DNA from: an uncultured Eggerthellaceae bacterium
GTDB taxonomy: Bacteria; Actinomycetota; Coriobacteriia; Coriobacteriales; Eggerthellaceae
Length of the DNA: 8,016 nucleotides
NCBI GenBank assembly: GCA_948829205.1
Contig: CAQLOA010000060.1
Span: 1 to 8,016 of the forward strand
Direction: 5' to 3'
The notes under the pieces: generated by a model
Told to the model about the DNA's origin: nothing
The model's database searches: none
What the model saw: only the letters and a program-made list of their open reading frames with translations
In this document: piece after piece, positions 1 to 5,989 of the stretch
Numbering within the stretch: the stretch's first letter is position 1
How the letters are laid out: every line of letters starts with the position of its first letter
Translations under genes and position numbers: made by a program

Positions 1-2
1 CC

Positions 3-230
3 ATGCAGTACCAGTACCGCGACCGTCGCAACAAGAAGCGCGAGTTCCGCAAGCTGTGGATCACCCGCATCAACGCGGCCGCCCGCCTGAACGGCATGTC
101 CTACTCCAAGTTCATGAACGGCCTTTCCAAGGCCGGCGTCGAGCTGGACCGCAAGGTGCTCGCCGACATGGCCGTCAGCGACCCCGAGGCGTTCGCCGCC
201 ATCGCGGAGGTAGCCAAGGCTGCCCTGTAG
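3..230 (+). CDS. rplT: 50S ribosomal protein L20, C-terminal part (5' end outside window)
   Basis: These 75 residues are the C-terminal two thirds of ribosomal protein L20, which binds 23S rRNA early in large-subunit assembly. Recognisable L20 blocks are MQYQYRDRRNKKREFRKLW at the start, INAAARLNGMSYSKFMNGL in the middle, and RKVLADMAVSDPEAFAAI near the end. L20 is normally about 115-120 residues, and the methionine at base 3 matches an internal L20 position, so the true start lies upstream of the window. L20 usually follows infC and rpmI in one operon, with L20 as the last gene; the terminator just after the stop fits that. Family identity is clear; the operon is inferred from known gene order. 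Confidence 0.97.
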   Translation: MQYQYRDRRNKKREFRKLWITRINAAARLNGMSYSKFMNGLSKAGVELDRKVLADMAVSDPEAFAAIAEVAKAAL

Positions 231-250
231 AGGCTGGTCGGAAATATTGC

Positions 251-288
251 ATCGAAAATGGCGCCTTCGGGCGTCATTTTTTTTCGAT
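251..288. terminator. Intrinsic terminator, probably bidirectional
   Basis: A hairpin with stem AAAATGGCGCC (255-265), a TTCG tetraloop (266-269) and the matching GGCGTCATTTT arm (270-280, one G-U pair) runs into eight T residues (277-284). On the plus strand this is a standard rho-independent terminator for rplT. The A-run at 255-258 gives a shorter U-tract on the minus strand, so the same hairpin can end the convergent glycosyltransferase gene whose stop is at 302. ATCGAAAA at 251 and TTTTCGAT at 281 allow an extended or shifted stem. Confidence 0.88.
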
Positions 289-301
289 AACCGCAAAGCG
301 G

Positions 302-1645
302 TTAACGGATATGTGCGGGCTTGTGGCCCCAGTAGAAGTGCATGAAGTGCCTGCGGTACAGGGGGCTCAGCTCGTCGCAATCCGCGTCTATAAGGCGGAT
401 GGTGGCCCTTGCGATGTCGAACGAGGCGTGCGGACGCCTGATGAGCGACGCGTTCGTCAGTATGGCCGACGTGATTTCGGGGTGCTTGCTCACCTGGACG
501 AGCAGGTCAAGCAGCTCGCGCGAGGTGGTCACGTGGAACGCGCCGCCGGTGGAGGTGAGCATCGTGACGTTCGCTTTCTCCTGCCCGTAGGCGCGGCCCA
601 TCAGCACCATGGGAGTCTGGACGCACAGGCATTCCGTGACCGTAAGCCCCCCTGACTTGCAGACGATCAGGTCGCATGCGGCCATCAGGGCGGCCATGTC
701 GTCGACGAAGTCGAGCACGGTCATGTTCGAAAGCCCGCGCTGCTCCACCTCGCGCCTCATATGAGCCGCGTAGTCCTTGTCTTTCCCGGCGACGACGACC
801 ATGTGCATCTTGGTGAAGCGGTGGATGTAGGGGAGTATCTCCTCGATCGAGTTGCGGAAGTGCACGTATGGCCTTGGCAGCGTTGCCCCCGCCTGGAACA
901 GCACCACCTGCTTGTCCGGCGGAAGGCCGAACTTGCGACGCGTCTCGGCGGCGTCGTACGTCTCGCTGAAGGCTGGGCTGGCGGGTATGCCGGTGATTTG
1001 CATGCGGTCCTCGGGCACCTTGCGGGCGCGCAAGGTCTCGGCCATGTGCTCGTTCGCCACGCAGAACAGGTCGGTGTAGCGGTGCGGCCAAAGCCCTTCT
1101 GCCTCGTAATCGGTTGGCACGCAAAGTATGGGGAAGCGCGCATTCAGCAGCATGCGCGCGCTTACGGCCACGTTCGCCGCGGTGATGTGCGTGCAGATGA
1201 TGGCGTCGGGCCTCACCTTGTCGACGTACTCCACGAACTTCGGGAACATGATGCGCGCCCATATGGTGCCCCCGCCCCAAAGCAGGCGCCCGGTCAGTAT
1301 GAACCGCCAGGTTATGTCGTAGAAGGGCCTCGTGGCGCCGGTGAACATCGATGCGGTGTTGTCACCGTTGAACACGATGCGTCCGAACTGCAGGATGTCC
1401 AGCACCTCGACGTCGTAGTAGGGCACGGGGCGAATCGGCTCGCCCATGGCCGCTGCGCTGGCCGATTCCAGTTCGGCTTGTGCGTCCAGCATGTCGAAGG
1501 CCTTCTGAATGGCCAGGGCGGCACTTTTGTGGCCCGACCCTACGGATGCGTGCACGACGAGCACCTTGCGCAGGCTTTTCGGGGAGTTGGAAAGGGCGCT
1601 GCAGCTTTCGGCGCCCTCGAGCTTTTGAGATTCTTCGAGTTTCAT
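302..1645 (-). CDS. MGDG synthase/MurG-type glycosyltransferase
   Basis: This 447-residue protein belongs to the monogalactosyldiacylglycerol synthase / processive diacylglycerol glucosyltransferase family (GT28, GT-B fold). The N-terminal domain has the glycine-rich VHASVGSGHKSAALAI motif (about residues 31-46), whose histidine is conserved in the family, then CTHITAANVAVS (151-162) and the PTDY segment (177-180). The C-terminal nucleotide-sugar domain has GIPASPAF (219-226), CKSGGLTVTE (329-338) and GQEKAN (354-359). Known members transfer glucose or galactose from a UDP-sugar to diacylglycerol at the inner face of the membrane; the sugar and acceptor here are unknown. There is no signal peptide or clear membrane segment, as expected for a peripheral enzyme. 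The 25 residues before the first beta strand are unconserved-looking. It is convergent with rplT and divergent from a family 2 glycosyltransferase. MurG itself is less likely because the N-terminal motif is of the MGDG type. Confidence 0.88.
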   Translation of the reverse strand: MKLEESQKLEGAESCSALSNSPKSLRKVLVVHASVGSGHKSAALAIQKAFDMLDAQAELESASAAAMGEPIRPVPYYDVEVLDILQFGRIVFNGDNTASMFTGATRPFYDITWRFILTGRLLWGGGTIWARIMFPKFVEYVDKVRPDAIICTHITAANVAVSARMLLNARFPILCVPTDYEAEGLWPHRYTDLFCVANEHMAETLRARKVPEDRMQITGIPASPAFSETYDAAETRRKFGLPPDKQVVLFQAGATLPRPYVHFRNSIEEILPYIHRFTKMHMVVVAGKDKDYAAHMRREVEQRGLSNMTVLDFVDDMAALMAACDLIVCKSGGLTVTECLCVQTPMVLMGRAYGQEKANVTMLTSTGGAFHVTTSRELLDLLVQVSKHPEITSAILTNASLIRRPHASFDIARATIRLIDADCDELSPLYRRHFMHFYWGHKPAHIR

Positions 1646-1648
1646 GTG

Positions 1649-1680
1649 TTGAACCGTATCCTATTATATAAAATGTATGG
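1649..1680. promoter_or_regulatory. AT-rich divergent promoter with overlapping -10 boxes
   Basis: This short AT-rich patch in GC-rich DNA separates two divergent glycosyltransferase genes. On the minus strand TATAAT (1663-1668) is a perfect -10 box, 17 bases before the ATG at 1645. On the plus strand TATTAT (1662-1667), TATATA (1665-1670) and TATAAA (1667-1672) are candidate -10 boxes. I see no convincing -35 box at 16-18 bases on either strand: TTGCAC on the minus strand is only 13 bases from TATAAT, and TTGAAC (1649-1654) on the plus strand is 12 bases from TATAAA. The -10 assignment is good; the exact start sites are uncertain. Confidence 0.6.
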
Positions 1681-2708
1681 GGTGCAACCGCACCATGCCG
1701 AATCGAAAGAAAACGCATATGCTGTACGCCGCGAATAAATACGACATGGAGACGGAGAAGGCCCACGTAGCCGACGCTTGCCGCGGCAAGGGCGTGGCGG
1801 TCCTCATTCCGTGCTACAACGAGGCCGTCACCATCGGGAAGGTGGTCGACGACTTCCGCGAGGCGCTTCCCGAGGCCGACGTCTACGTCTACGACAACAA
1901 CTCGTCCGACGACACGGCGCGCATAGCGTTCGAGCACGGCGCCTACGTGCGCAGCGAGCCGCGCCAGGGCAAGGGATACGTCGTGCGCCAGATGTTCCGC
2001 GACATCGACGCCGACTACTACGTCATGGTCGACGGCGACGACACCTATCCTGCCGACGCCGCAGCCAGCCTGATCAGGCCGCTGGCCATGAACGACGCCG
2101 ACATGACGGTGGGCGACAGGCTCTCCAACGGAAGCTATGGGGAAGAGAACGAGCGTGCATTCCACGGGTTCGGGAACAACCTGGTGCGCTGGCTCATCAA
2201 AGTCATCTACGGCTATGCCTTCGAAGACGTCATGACGGGCTACCGCGCCTTCAACCGCGTGTTCGTCAAGACCACCCCCGTGCTCTCCGCAGGCTTCCAG
2301 ATCGAAACCGAGCTGTCCATACATGCGGTCGACAAGAGATGGCGCGTGTACGACGTGCCCATCGAGTACAGGGACCGCCCCGAAGGGTCGGAATCGAAGC
2401 TGTCGACGTTCGGTGACGGCGCGAAGGTGCTCATGGCCATCGCGTCGCTGTTCAAGGATTACAAGCCCATGGCCTTCTTCGGCTGGCTCGCGCTTCTGTT
2501 CGTGCTCCTGGGGCTGATCGCCGGCATCCCGGTAGTGGTCGAGTTCACCACCACGCATCTGGTCGAGCGCTTCCCTACGGCGCTTCTGGCTGTCGCGCTC
2601 GTGTTGTGCGGGGCCCTGTCCCTGACGGTAGGGCTCGTGCTTGACACCGTGGCCAAGAACAATCGCAAGCAGTGGGAGATAGACGTCTACCAGGCCTACA
2701 GGGCCTAG
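1677..2708 (+). CDS. Family 2 glycosyltransferase with two C-terminal membrane helices
   Basis: This is a GT-A fold glycosyltransferase of the dolichyl-phosphate mannose/glucose synthase-like group, 343 residues from this start. The catalytic domain opens with VLIPCYNEA (about 42-50), followed by DNNSSDDT (73-80), the metal-binding VDGDDTYP (118-125), VMTGYRAFNR (185-194) and GFQIETELSIHA (206-217). Two hydrophobic helices (about 266-287 and 300-323) anchor the C-terminus, a layout seen in polyprenyl-phosphate glycosyltransferases. It probably moves a sugar from a nucleotide donor to a lipid carrier or lipid acceptor; the substrate is unknown. The start is uncertain: ATG 1677 sits six bases after TATATA and could be leaderless, while ATGs at 1695, 1719 and 1746 are in frame and would shorten a tail that lies before the fold begins. 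rsmI follows after 13 bases, so co-transcription is likely. Confidence 0.87.
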   Translation: MGCNRTMPNRKKTHMLYAANKYDMETEKAHVADACRGKGVAVLIPCYNEAVTIGKVVDDFREALPEADVYVYDNNSSDDTARIAFEHGAYVRSEPRQGKGYVVRQMFRDIDADYYVMVDGDDTYPADAAASLIRPLAMNDADMTVGDRLSNGSYGEENERAFHGFGNNLVRWLIKVIYGYAFEDVMTGYRAFNRVFVKTTPVLSAGFQIETELSIHAVDKRWRVYDVPIEYRDRPEGSESKLSTFGDGAKVLMAIASLFKDYKPMAFFGWLALLFVLLGLIAGIPVVVEFTTTHLVERFPTALLAVALVLCGALSLTVGLVLDTVAKNNRKQWEIDVYQAYRA

Positions 2709-2721
2709 CCCCGACCCCTGT

Positions 2722-3609
2722 ATGCAAAAGCCCCCCGGCACAGGAAGGCTGGTCGTGGTTCCCACGCCCATCGGCAACCTGGGCGACGTCACGCTGCGCT
2801 CGCTCGAGGTGCTGAGGTCGGCCGACGCCATCTACGCCGAGGACACCCGCGTCACCGGAAGGCTGCTTTCCGCCCTGGGCTGCGACGCCGTGAAACCGCG
2901 CAGGCTCGACGAGAACACGCTTGCCTCGAAGGTGGGCGAGGTGGCCTCGCGCACCGCGGCGGGCGAGCTCGTGGCCTATTGCACCGACGCCGGGATGCCT
3001 GGCGTTTCCGACCCGGGGATGCGACTCGTCGCGGCAATGCGCGAGCGCGGGCTGCCCGTTGAGGTGCTACCCGGGGCCTCGGCCGCGTCCACCGCCTACG
3101 TCGCCAGCGGGTTCTCGGCGACGTCGTACTTCTTCGGCGGGTTCTTCCCTCGGAAACAGGGCGAACGTGCTGCCAGGCTTTCCGGCCTTGCCGGGCTGGA
3201 TGCCGCGCTTGTGTTCTACGAGAGTCCCAACCGTCTGGCTTCGGCCCTGCGGGCGGTGGCGGACGCATTCCCGGCGAGGCGCGTGGCCGTGTGCCGCGAG
3301 CTGACGAAGATGCACGAGGAGGTCGTGGTGCTCCCTTCAGGCGAGGCCGCCGAGCTCTTCGCGCGGCGCGAGGCCGAAGGCGGATTGAAGGGCGAGGTCG
3401 CCTTCGTCATCGACGCACCCGCCGCCGAGGAGGGCCTCCGCGACGCCATGGAGGCGGCCGAGCTGGCCAGGGACGCAGCCGAGGCGATGGTTAGCGAGGG
3501 CATGCGCCAGAAGGAAGTCGCCATGCTGCTGTCCGAGCGGTTCGGACTTCCCCGCAACGAGGCCTACGCCTTGGCGCTTTCGGCGAAGGAGTCGCTGGAT
3601 GAGGCCTAG
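2722..3609 (+). CDS. rsmI: 16S rRNA (cytidine(1402)-2'-O)-methyltransferase
   Basis: RsmI 2'-O-methylates C1402 in the decoding centre of 16S rRNA using S-adenosylmethionine. Family signatures are all present: VVPTPIGNLGDVTLR (about residues 12-26), AEDTR shortly after, CTDAGMPGVSDPG, LPGASAASTAYVASGF, FFGGFFPRK, FYESPNRL and RELTKMHEEV. The 295-residue length is normal and the C-terminal helical tail is intact. No Shine-Dalgarno sequence precedes ATG 2722. An AGGAAGG (2742-2748) lies six bases before an in-frame GTG at 2755, but that start would remove GRLVV, which forms the first beta strand in this family, so 2722 is preferred. It sits 13 bases after the glycosyltransferase gene and overlaps the next gene. 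Confidence 0.95.
   Translation: MQKPPGTGRLVVVPTPIGNLGDVTLRSLEVLRSADAIYAEDTRVTGRLLSALGCDAVKPRRLDENTLASKVGEVASRTAAGELVAYCTDAGMPGVSDPGMRLVAAMRERGLPVEVLPGASAASTAYVASGFSATSYFFGGFFPRKQGERAARLSGLAGLDAALVFYESPNRLASALRAVADAFPARRVAVCRELTKMHEEVVVLPSGEAAELFARREAEGGLKGEVAFVIDAPAAEEGLRDAMEAAELARDAAEAMVSEGMRQKEVAMLLSERFGLPRNEAYALALSAKESLDEA
3586..3591 (+). promoter_or_regulatory. Shine-Dalgarno site inside rsmI for the metalloprotease gene
   Basis: AAGGAG lies seven bases before ATG 3599 and within the last codons of rsmI. The ideal sequence and spacing fix the downstream start and point to translational coupling across the 11-base overlap. Confidence 0.8.
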
Positions 3610-4156
3610 CACCGGGCCCACGCTTGAATTCGCCGGAGGCATAGAGTACTGGCTGACCCGCAAGCGCAAGAAGACCATCGGCATACGCGTACGGCCATCC
3701 GGCCGCGTGGACGTCAGCGCGCCTCTTCGCACGAGTCGCCGCGAGATCGCGTCGTTCGTCGAGTCGAAGATCGCCTGGATAAGGAAGAAGCAGGCCGAGG
3801 CGGAGCAGTCGGTCGAGCGCTATGCTGAACTGGCCTCGTCCGAGGAAGTCGCGCAGTGGCGCGCCGTCGTCGAGTCGTGCGTGCCTGCGCTGGTCGCGGA
3901 ATGGGAGCCCATCCTGGGCGTGCATGCGGGCAAGCTGGCTTACCGGAACATGACCAGCCGGTGGGGGAGCTGCCAGCCGTCCACCGGGCGCATCTGCATA
4001 AACGTGCGCCTGGCGCTGTACCCGCCCGAGTGTCTGGAATATGTGGTGGTGCACGAGCTTTGCCATCTGCTGGTGCGCGGGCACGGCCCCGATTTCCATG
4101 CGCTCATGGACGGCGTCATGCCCGACTGGCGCAACCGCCGCGCCAAGCTTCGGTGA
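3599..4156 (+). CDS. YgjP-type (DUF45) M48-like metallopeptidase
   Basis: This 185-residue protein matches the YgjP/DUF45 family of small zincin-type proteins, close to SprT and WLM domains. The zinc site is HELCH (residues 152-156: two histidines and the catalytic glutamate) with a third ligand, H162, in GHGPDFH. Upstream is the family hallmark SRWGSCQPSTGRICIN (about 120-135), and the protein ends in a typical PDWRNRRAKL segment. The N-terminus is a strand-rich region with many basic residues (RKRKKTIGIRVRPSGRVDVS, 21-40), then a helical linker. No signal peptide is visible, so it should be cytoplasmic. The biological substrate of the family is not well established. The start is set by AAGGAG at 3586 and by overlap with rsmI, implying one operon. 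It ends eight bases before a large fold-back repeat. Confidence 0.9.
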   Translation: MRPSTGPTLEFAGGIEYWLTRKRKKTIGIRVRPSGRVDVSAPLRTSRREIASFVESKIAWIRKKQAEAEQSVERYAELASSEEVAQWRAVVESCVPALVAEWEPILGVHAGKLAYRNMTSRWGSCQPSTGRICINVRLALYPPECLEYVVVHELCHLLVRGHGPDFHALMDGVMPDWRNRRAKLR

Positions 4157-4163
4157 TGGCGCG

Positions 4164-4297
4164 TGTCGCGTTCACCGAGGCCGGAGGGGTTTCGCTCGAC
4201 GCGTCGTCGCCTCGAACTAACTCGGCTGCGCCGAGTGGATTTCTCGGCTCCTTTGGCTTACCTCGCATCCACCCCTCCGGCCCCGGCGAACGCGACA
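4164..4297. repeat. 134-bp fold-back element with 27-bp inverted ends
   Basis: The arms 4164-4190 and 4271-4297 are inverted repeats matching at 25 of 27 positions (they begin TGTCGCGTTC and end GAACGCGACA). The two differences are A-C mismatches in plus-strand RNA but G-U pairs in minus-strand RNA, so only the minus transcript would form an unbroken 27-bp stem. Inside, ACTCGGC-TGC-GCCGAGT (4220-4236) is a perfect hairpin, and its right arm can instead pair with CTCGGC at 4243-4248. There is no T-run, so it is not a standard terminator. No gene, target-site duplication or coding pattern is evident. It fills almost the whole gap between the metalloprotease stop and the queA promoter. It may be a MITE-like or REP-like repeat, or a structured RNA; the sequence alone does not decide. 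Confidence 0.85.
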
Positions 4298-4330
4298 ATG
4301 AGGTCGTGTCGCTTAGTCGTGTCTCCAAGG

Positions 4331-4336
4331 TATAAT
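4331..4336 (+). promoter_or_regulatory. Consensus -10 box of queA, leaderless arrangement
   Basis: TATAAT ends seven bases before the queA ATG at 4344, so transcription should begin at or next to the start codon. No strong -35 box is present; TGTCGC (4307-4312) is at an 18-base spacing but is a poor match. No Shine-Dalgarno sequence stands at a useful distance: AAGG at 4327-4330 is 13 bases away and upstream of the -10 box. Nearby, GTCGTGTC is repeated at 4303 and 4316, possibly a regulator site. Confidence 0.72.
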
Positions 4337-4343
4337 TCGCTGC

Positions 4344-5453
4344 ATGAAGACTTCAGATTTCGACTACCAGCTTCCCGAGGAACTTATCGCCCAGTCGCCC
4401 GCGCCCGTGCGCGACGAGTGCCGGCTTCTAGTGCTGGACCGCAAGACGGGCGCCATCGAGGACCGCATATTCCGCGACGTCGTCGACTATCTGCACGAAG
4501 GCGACCTTCTTGTGGCCAACGAGACGCGCGTGCGCCCGGCGCGCCTGATAGGTACCAAGCGCAACACCGGAGGCGCATGCGAAGTGTTTCTGCTGAGGGA
4601 ATGCGGAGGGCCCGAGCCGCGCACCAACAAGGTTGCGTACTGGGAGGCGCTGGTGCGCCCCGGCAAGCGGCTGAAGCCCGGAAGCGGGGCCGTCGTCGAC
4701 TTCGCGGACGAGTCGGGCGACGTCGTGCTGTCGGCCGAGGTGGTGGACTGGGCGGAGGGCGCGCAAGGCTCGCGGAAGGGCGAGCGCAAGGTGAGGCTTT
4801 CCACCGAGCTTCCCAGTCTGGACGAGGCGCTGCACGCCGCGGGGCGCACCCCGCTTCCTCCCTACATAAAGGACTATGCGGGCGACGACGAGATGTACCA
4901 GACCGTATACTCGCGCCGCGAGAGCTCAGCGGCGGCCCCTACGGCAGGGCTGCACTTCACCCCGGCCCTGATCGAACGCCTTCAGGCGGCGGGGGTGGGA
5001 TGGAAGACGGTCGAGCTTGAGGTGGGTCTCGACACGTTCCGCGTGGTCGACGAGGAGAACGCCGAGGACCATGCGATGCACACCGAGACGTACACGGTGC
5101 CCGAGGAGACGGTCGCGGCGATAGAGGAATGCAAGGCGCGCGGAGGGCGCGTCGTGGCCGTGGGGACCACCAGCGTGCGTTCGTTGGAAAGCGCGGCCAA
5201 GCTGGCGCGCGACGAAGACTCGGGACGTCTGCTGGCTCCTGCGGACCGGCGTTCCACGTCCCTCTACATCATGCCTGGATACGAGTTCCAGGTCGTGGAC
5301 GCCATGGTCACCAACTTCCACGTGCCTCGCTCGACGCTGATGATGCTCGTGTCGGCCTTCGCCGGGCGCGACAACGTGATGCGCGCCTACGAGCATGCCA
5401 TCGCCGAGAGGTATCGCCTTCTGTCCTTCGGCGATGCGATGTTTCTTAGGTAA
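4344..5453 (+). CDS. queA: S-adenosylmethionine:tRNA ribosyltransferase-isomerase
   Basis: QueA transfers and rearranges the ribosyl group of S-adenosylmethionine onto 7-aminomethyl-7-deazaguanine in tRNA, giving epoxyqueuosine at wobble position 34 of GUN-anticodon tRNAs. Diagnostic segments are FDYQLPEELIAQSPAPVRD (residues 6-24), LLVANETRVRPARL (55-68), APTAGLHFT (198-206), GLDTFRVV (228-235), HTETY (246-250), GTTSVRSLE (274-282), VTNFHVPRSTLMMLVSAFAG (322-341) and SFGDAMFL (361-368). At 369 residues it is slightly longer than the usual 340-360; the extra length is mainly in the 85-150 region between the conserved N-terminal and central blocks. It has its own promoter and appears transcribed alone. 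The next queuosine enzyme, queH, is about 1 kb downstream on the opposite strand. Confidence 0.97.
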   Translation: MKTSDFDYQLPEELIAQSPAPVRDECRLLVLDRKTGAIEDRIFRDVVDYLHEGDLLVANETRVRPARLIGTKRNTGGACEVFLLRECGGPEPRTNKVAYWEALVRPGKRLKPGSGAVVDFADESGDVVLSAEVVDWAEGAQGSRKGERKVRLSTELPSLDEALHAAGRTPLPPYIKDYAGDDEMYQTVYSRRESSAAAPTAGLHFTPALIERLQAAGVGWKTVELEVGLDTFRVVDEENAEDHAMHTETYTVPEETVAAIEECKARGGRVVAVGTTSVRSLESAAKLARDEDSGRLLAPADRRSTSLYIMPGYEFQVVDAMVTNFHVPRSTLMMLVSAFAGRDNVMRAYEHAIAERYRLLSFGDAMFLR

Positions 5454-5476
5454 CGGTTTTCTGAATTTTGCGCGTC

Positions 5477-5507
5477 TTGAGCTTTGTTCTCGAAATTAGC
5501 GTATAGT
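5477..5507 (+). promoter_or_regulatory. Probable promoter of the cold shock gene
   Basis: TATAGT (5502-5507) is a good -10 box in a locally AT-rich stretch after queA. TTGAGC (5477-5482) is the best -35 candidate, at a long 19-base spacing. A start near 5514 would give a leader of about 78 bases, consistent with a regulated cold shock mRNA. Confidence 0.55.
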
Positions 5508-5514
5508 TGAAGGC

Positions 5515-5573
5515 GCTCTTGAAAGCGAGAGCATGCCGATACGGCATAAGCTTTATCGCCCCGCGTTTGGGGC
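5515..5573 (+). promoter_or_regulatory. Structured 5' leader of the cold shock mRNA (three tandem hairpins)
   Basis: Three short hairpins follow one another: GCTCT (5515-5519) with AGAGC (5528-5532); ATGCCG-ATA-CGGCAT (5533-5547), directly abutting; and GCCCC-GCGTTT-GGGGC (5558-5573). The ribosome site follows at 5581. Long structured leaders control cspA-type mRNAs in other bacteria by changing fold with temperature; that role here is inference. Confidence 0.5.
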
Positions 5574-5591
5574 AAGGAAAGAGGAAACAGC

Positions 5592-5795
5592 ATGGCAGAA
5601 GGTACAGTTAAGTGGTTCAACCCGGAAAAGGGTTATGGGTTCATCTCCCAGGAGGATGGCGAGGACCTGTTCGTCCATTTCTCCGAGATCCAGATGGATG
5701 GCTTCAGGACCCTGGACGAAGGGCAGGCCGTTACCTTCGATATCACCACCGGCCAGAACGGCAAGCTGCAGGCCAGCAACGTCGTCAAGAAGTAG
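5592..5795 (+). CDS. Cold shock protein, CspA family
   Basis: This 67-residue protein is a single cold shock domain that binds single-stranded RNA or DNA. The opening AEGTVKWFNPEKGYGFI is typical; RNP1 is KGYGFI (residues 13-18) and RNP2 is LFVHFS (26-31), with the aromatic residues W8, F17, F27, H29 and F30 in place for base stacking. The end, LQASNVVKK, is the usual last strand. The length is exactly that of CspA homologues. The start is set by GAGG (5581-5584) seven bases before the ATG. It has its own promoter, a structured leader and a strong terminator, so it is a one-gene transcript. It probably acts as an RNA chaperone; whether it is cold-induced or constitutive cannot be told. Confidence 0.97.
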   Translation: MAEGTVKWFNPEKGYGFISQEDGEDLFVHFSEIQMDGFRTLDEGQAVTFDITTGQNGKLQASNVVKK

Positions 5796-5819
5796 CCAAG
5801 GTTTGATACGAACCGAACG

Positions 5820-5845
5820 GGCCCCACGAATGTGGGGCCTTTTTT
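5820..5845 (+). terminator. Strong intrinsic terminator of the cold shock gene
   Basis: A perfect 8-bp stem GGCCCCAC (5820-5827), loop GAAT and GTGGGGCC (5832-5839) is followed by six T residues (5840-5845), 24 bases after the stop codon. Confidence 0.95.
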
Positions 5846-5858
5846 ATGCATTCGAGAC

Positions 5859-5982
5859 GTTTTGCGCCGATGGACAGGGAGTCCCGTGCTCAAGCAATGG
5901 CTCGCTCGGCGGAAACGTCCACTGGACGTTTCCGTTCGCTGCGCAACCTGCGCGCGGAACTCCCCGCCCATCGGCGCAAAAC
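5859..5982. repeat. 124-bp nested palindrome
   Basis: The outer arms 5859-5889 and 5952-5982 are inverted repeats matching at 27 of 31 positions; the outermost 15 bases (GTTTTGCGCCGATGG) are perfect. A second, almost concentric hairpin lies at the centre: CGGAAACGTCC (5910-5920), ACT, GGACGTTTCCG (5924-5934), 11 perfect pairs. There is no T-run. It lies between the cold shock terminator and the stop codon of the convergent small gene, ending seven bases from that stop. It shares no obvious sequence with the fold-back at 4164. No gene is contained in it and no target duplication is visible. A REP-like or MITE-like repeat is the best description. Confidence 0.85.
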
Positions 5983-5989
5983 CAGCCAA

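Noticed and set aside
761..1738. A 325-codon open frame on the plus strand opposite the MGDG-type glycosyltransferase
   Set aside because: It is a shadow of the conserved minus-strand gene, with no motif, and it runs across the divergent promoter.
2742..2757. GTG 2755 as the rsmI start, preceded by AGGAAGG
   Set aside because: It would delete GRLVV, part of the first conserved beta strand. The ribosome-site match is probably chance in a purine-rich codon run.
1362..2831. A 489-codon open frame on the minus strand opposite the family 2 glycosyltransferase
   Set aside because: It is antisense to a clearly conserved enzyme and its translation is low-complexity (Val/Gly/His/Asp-rich) with no recognisable domain. 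Long antisense frames are expected in GC-rich DNA.
4164..4297. An insertion sequence remnant
   Set aside because: There are inverted ends but no target-site duplication and no trace of a transposase frame in the 80-base interior; only a non-autonomous element remains possible.
4164..4343. A riboswitch (for example preQ1-type) controlling queA
   Set aside because: The queA -10 box lies after the structured element and would give a leaderless mRNA, so the element is not in the queA transcript unless upstream transcription reads through. No preQ1 motif was recognised.
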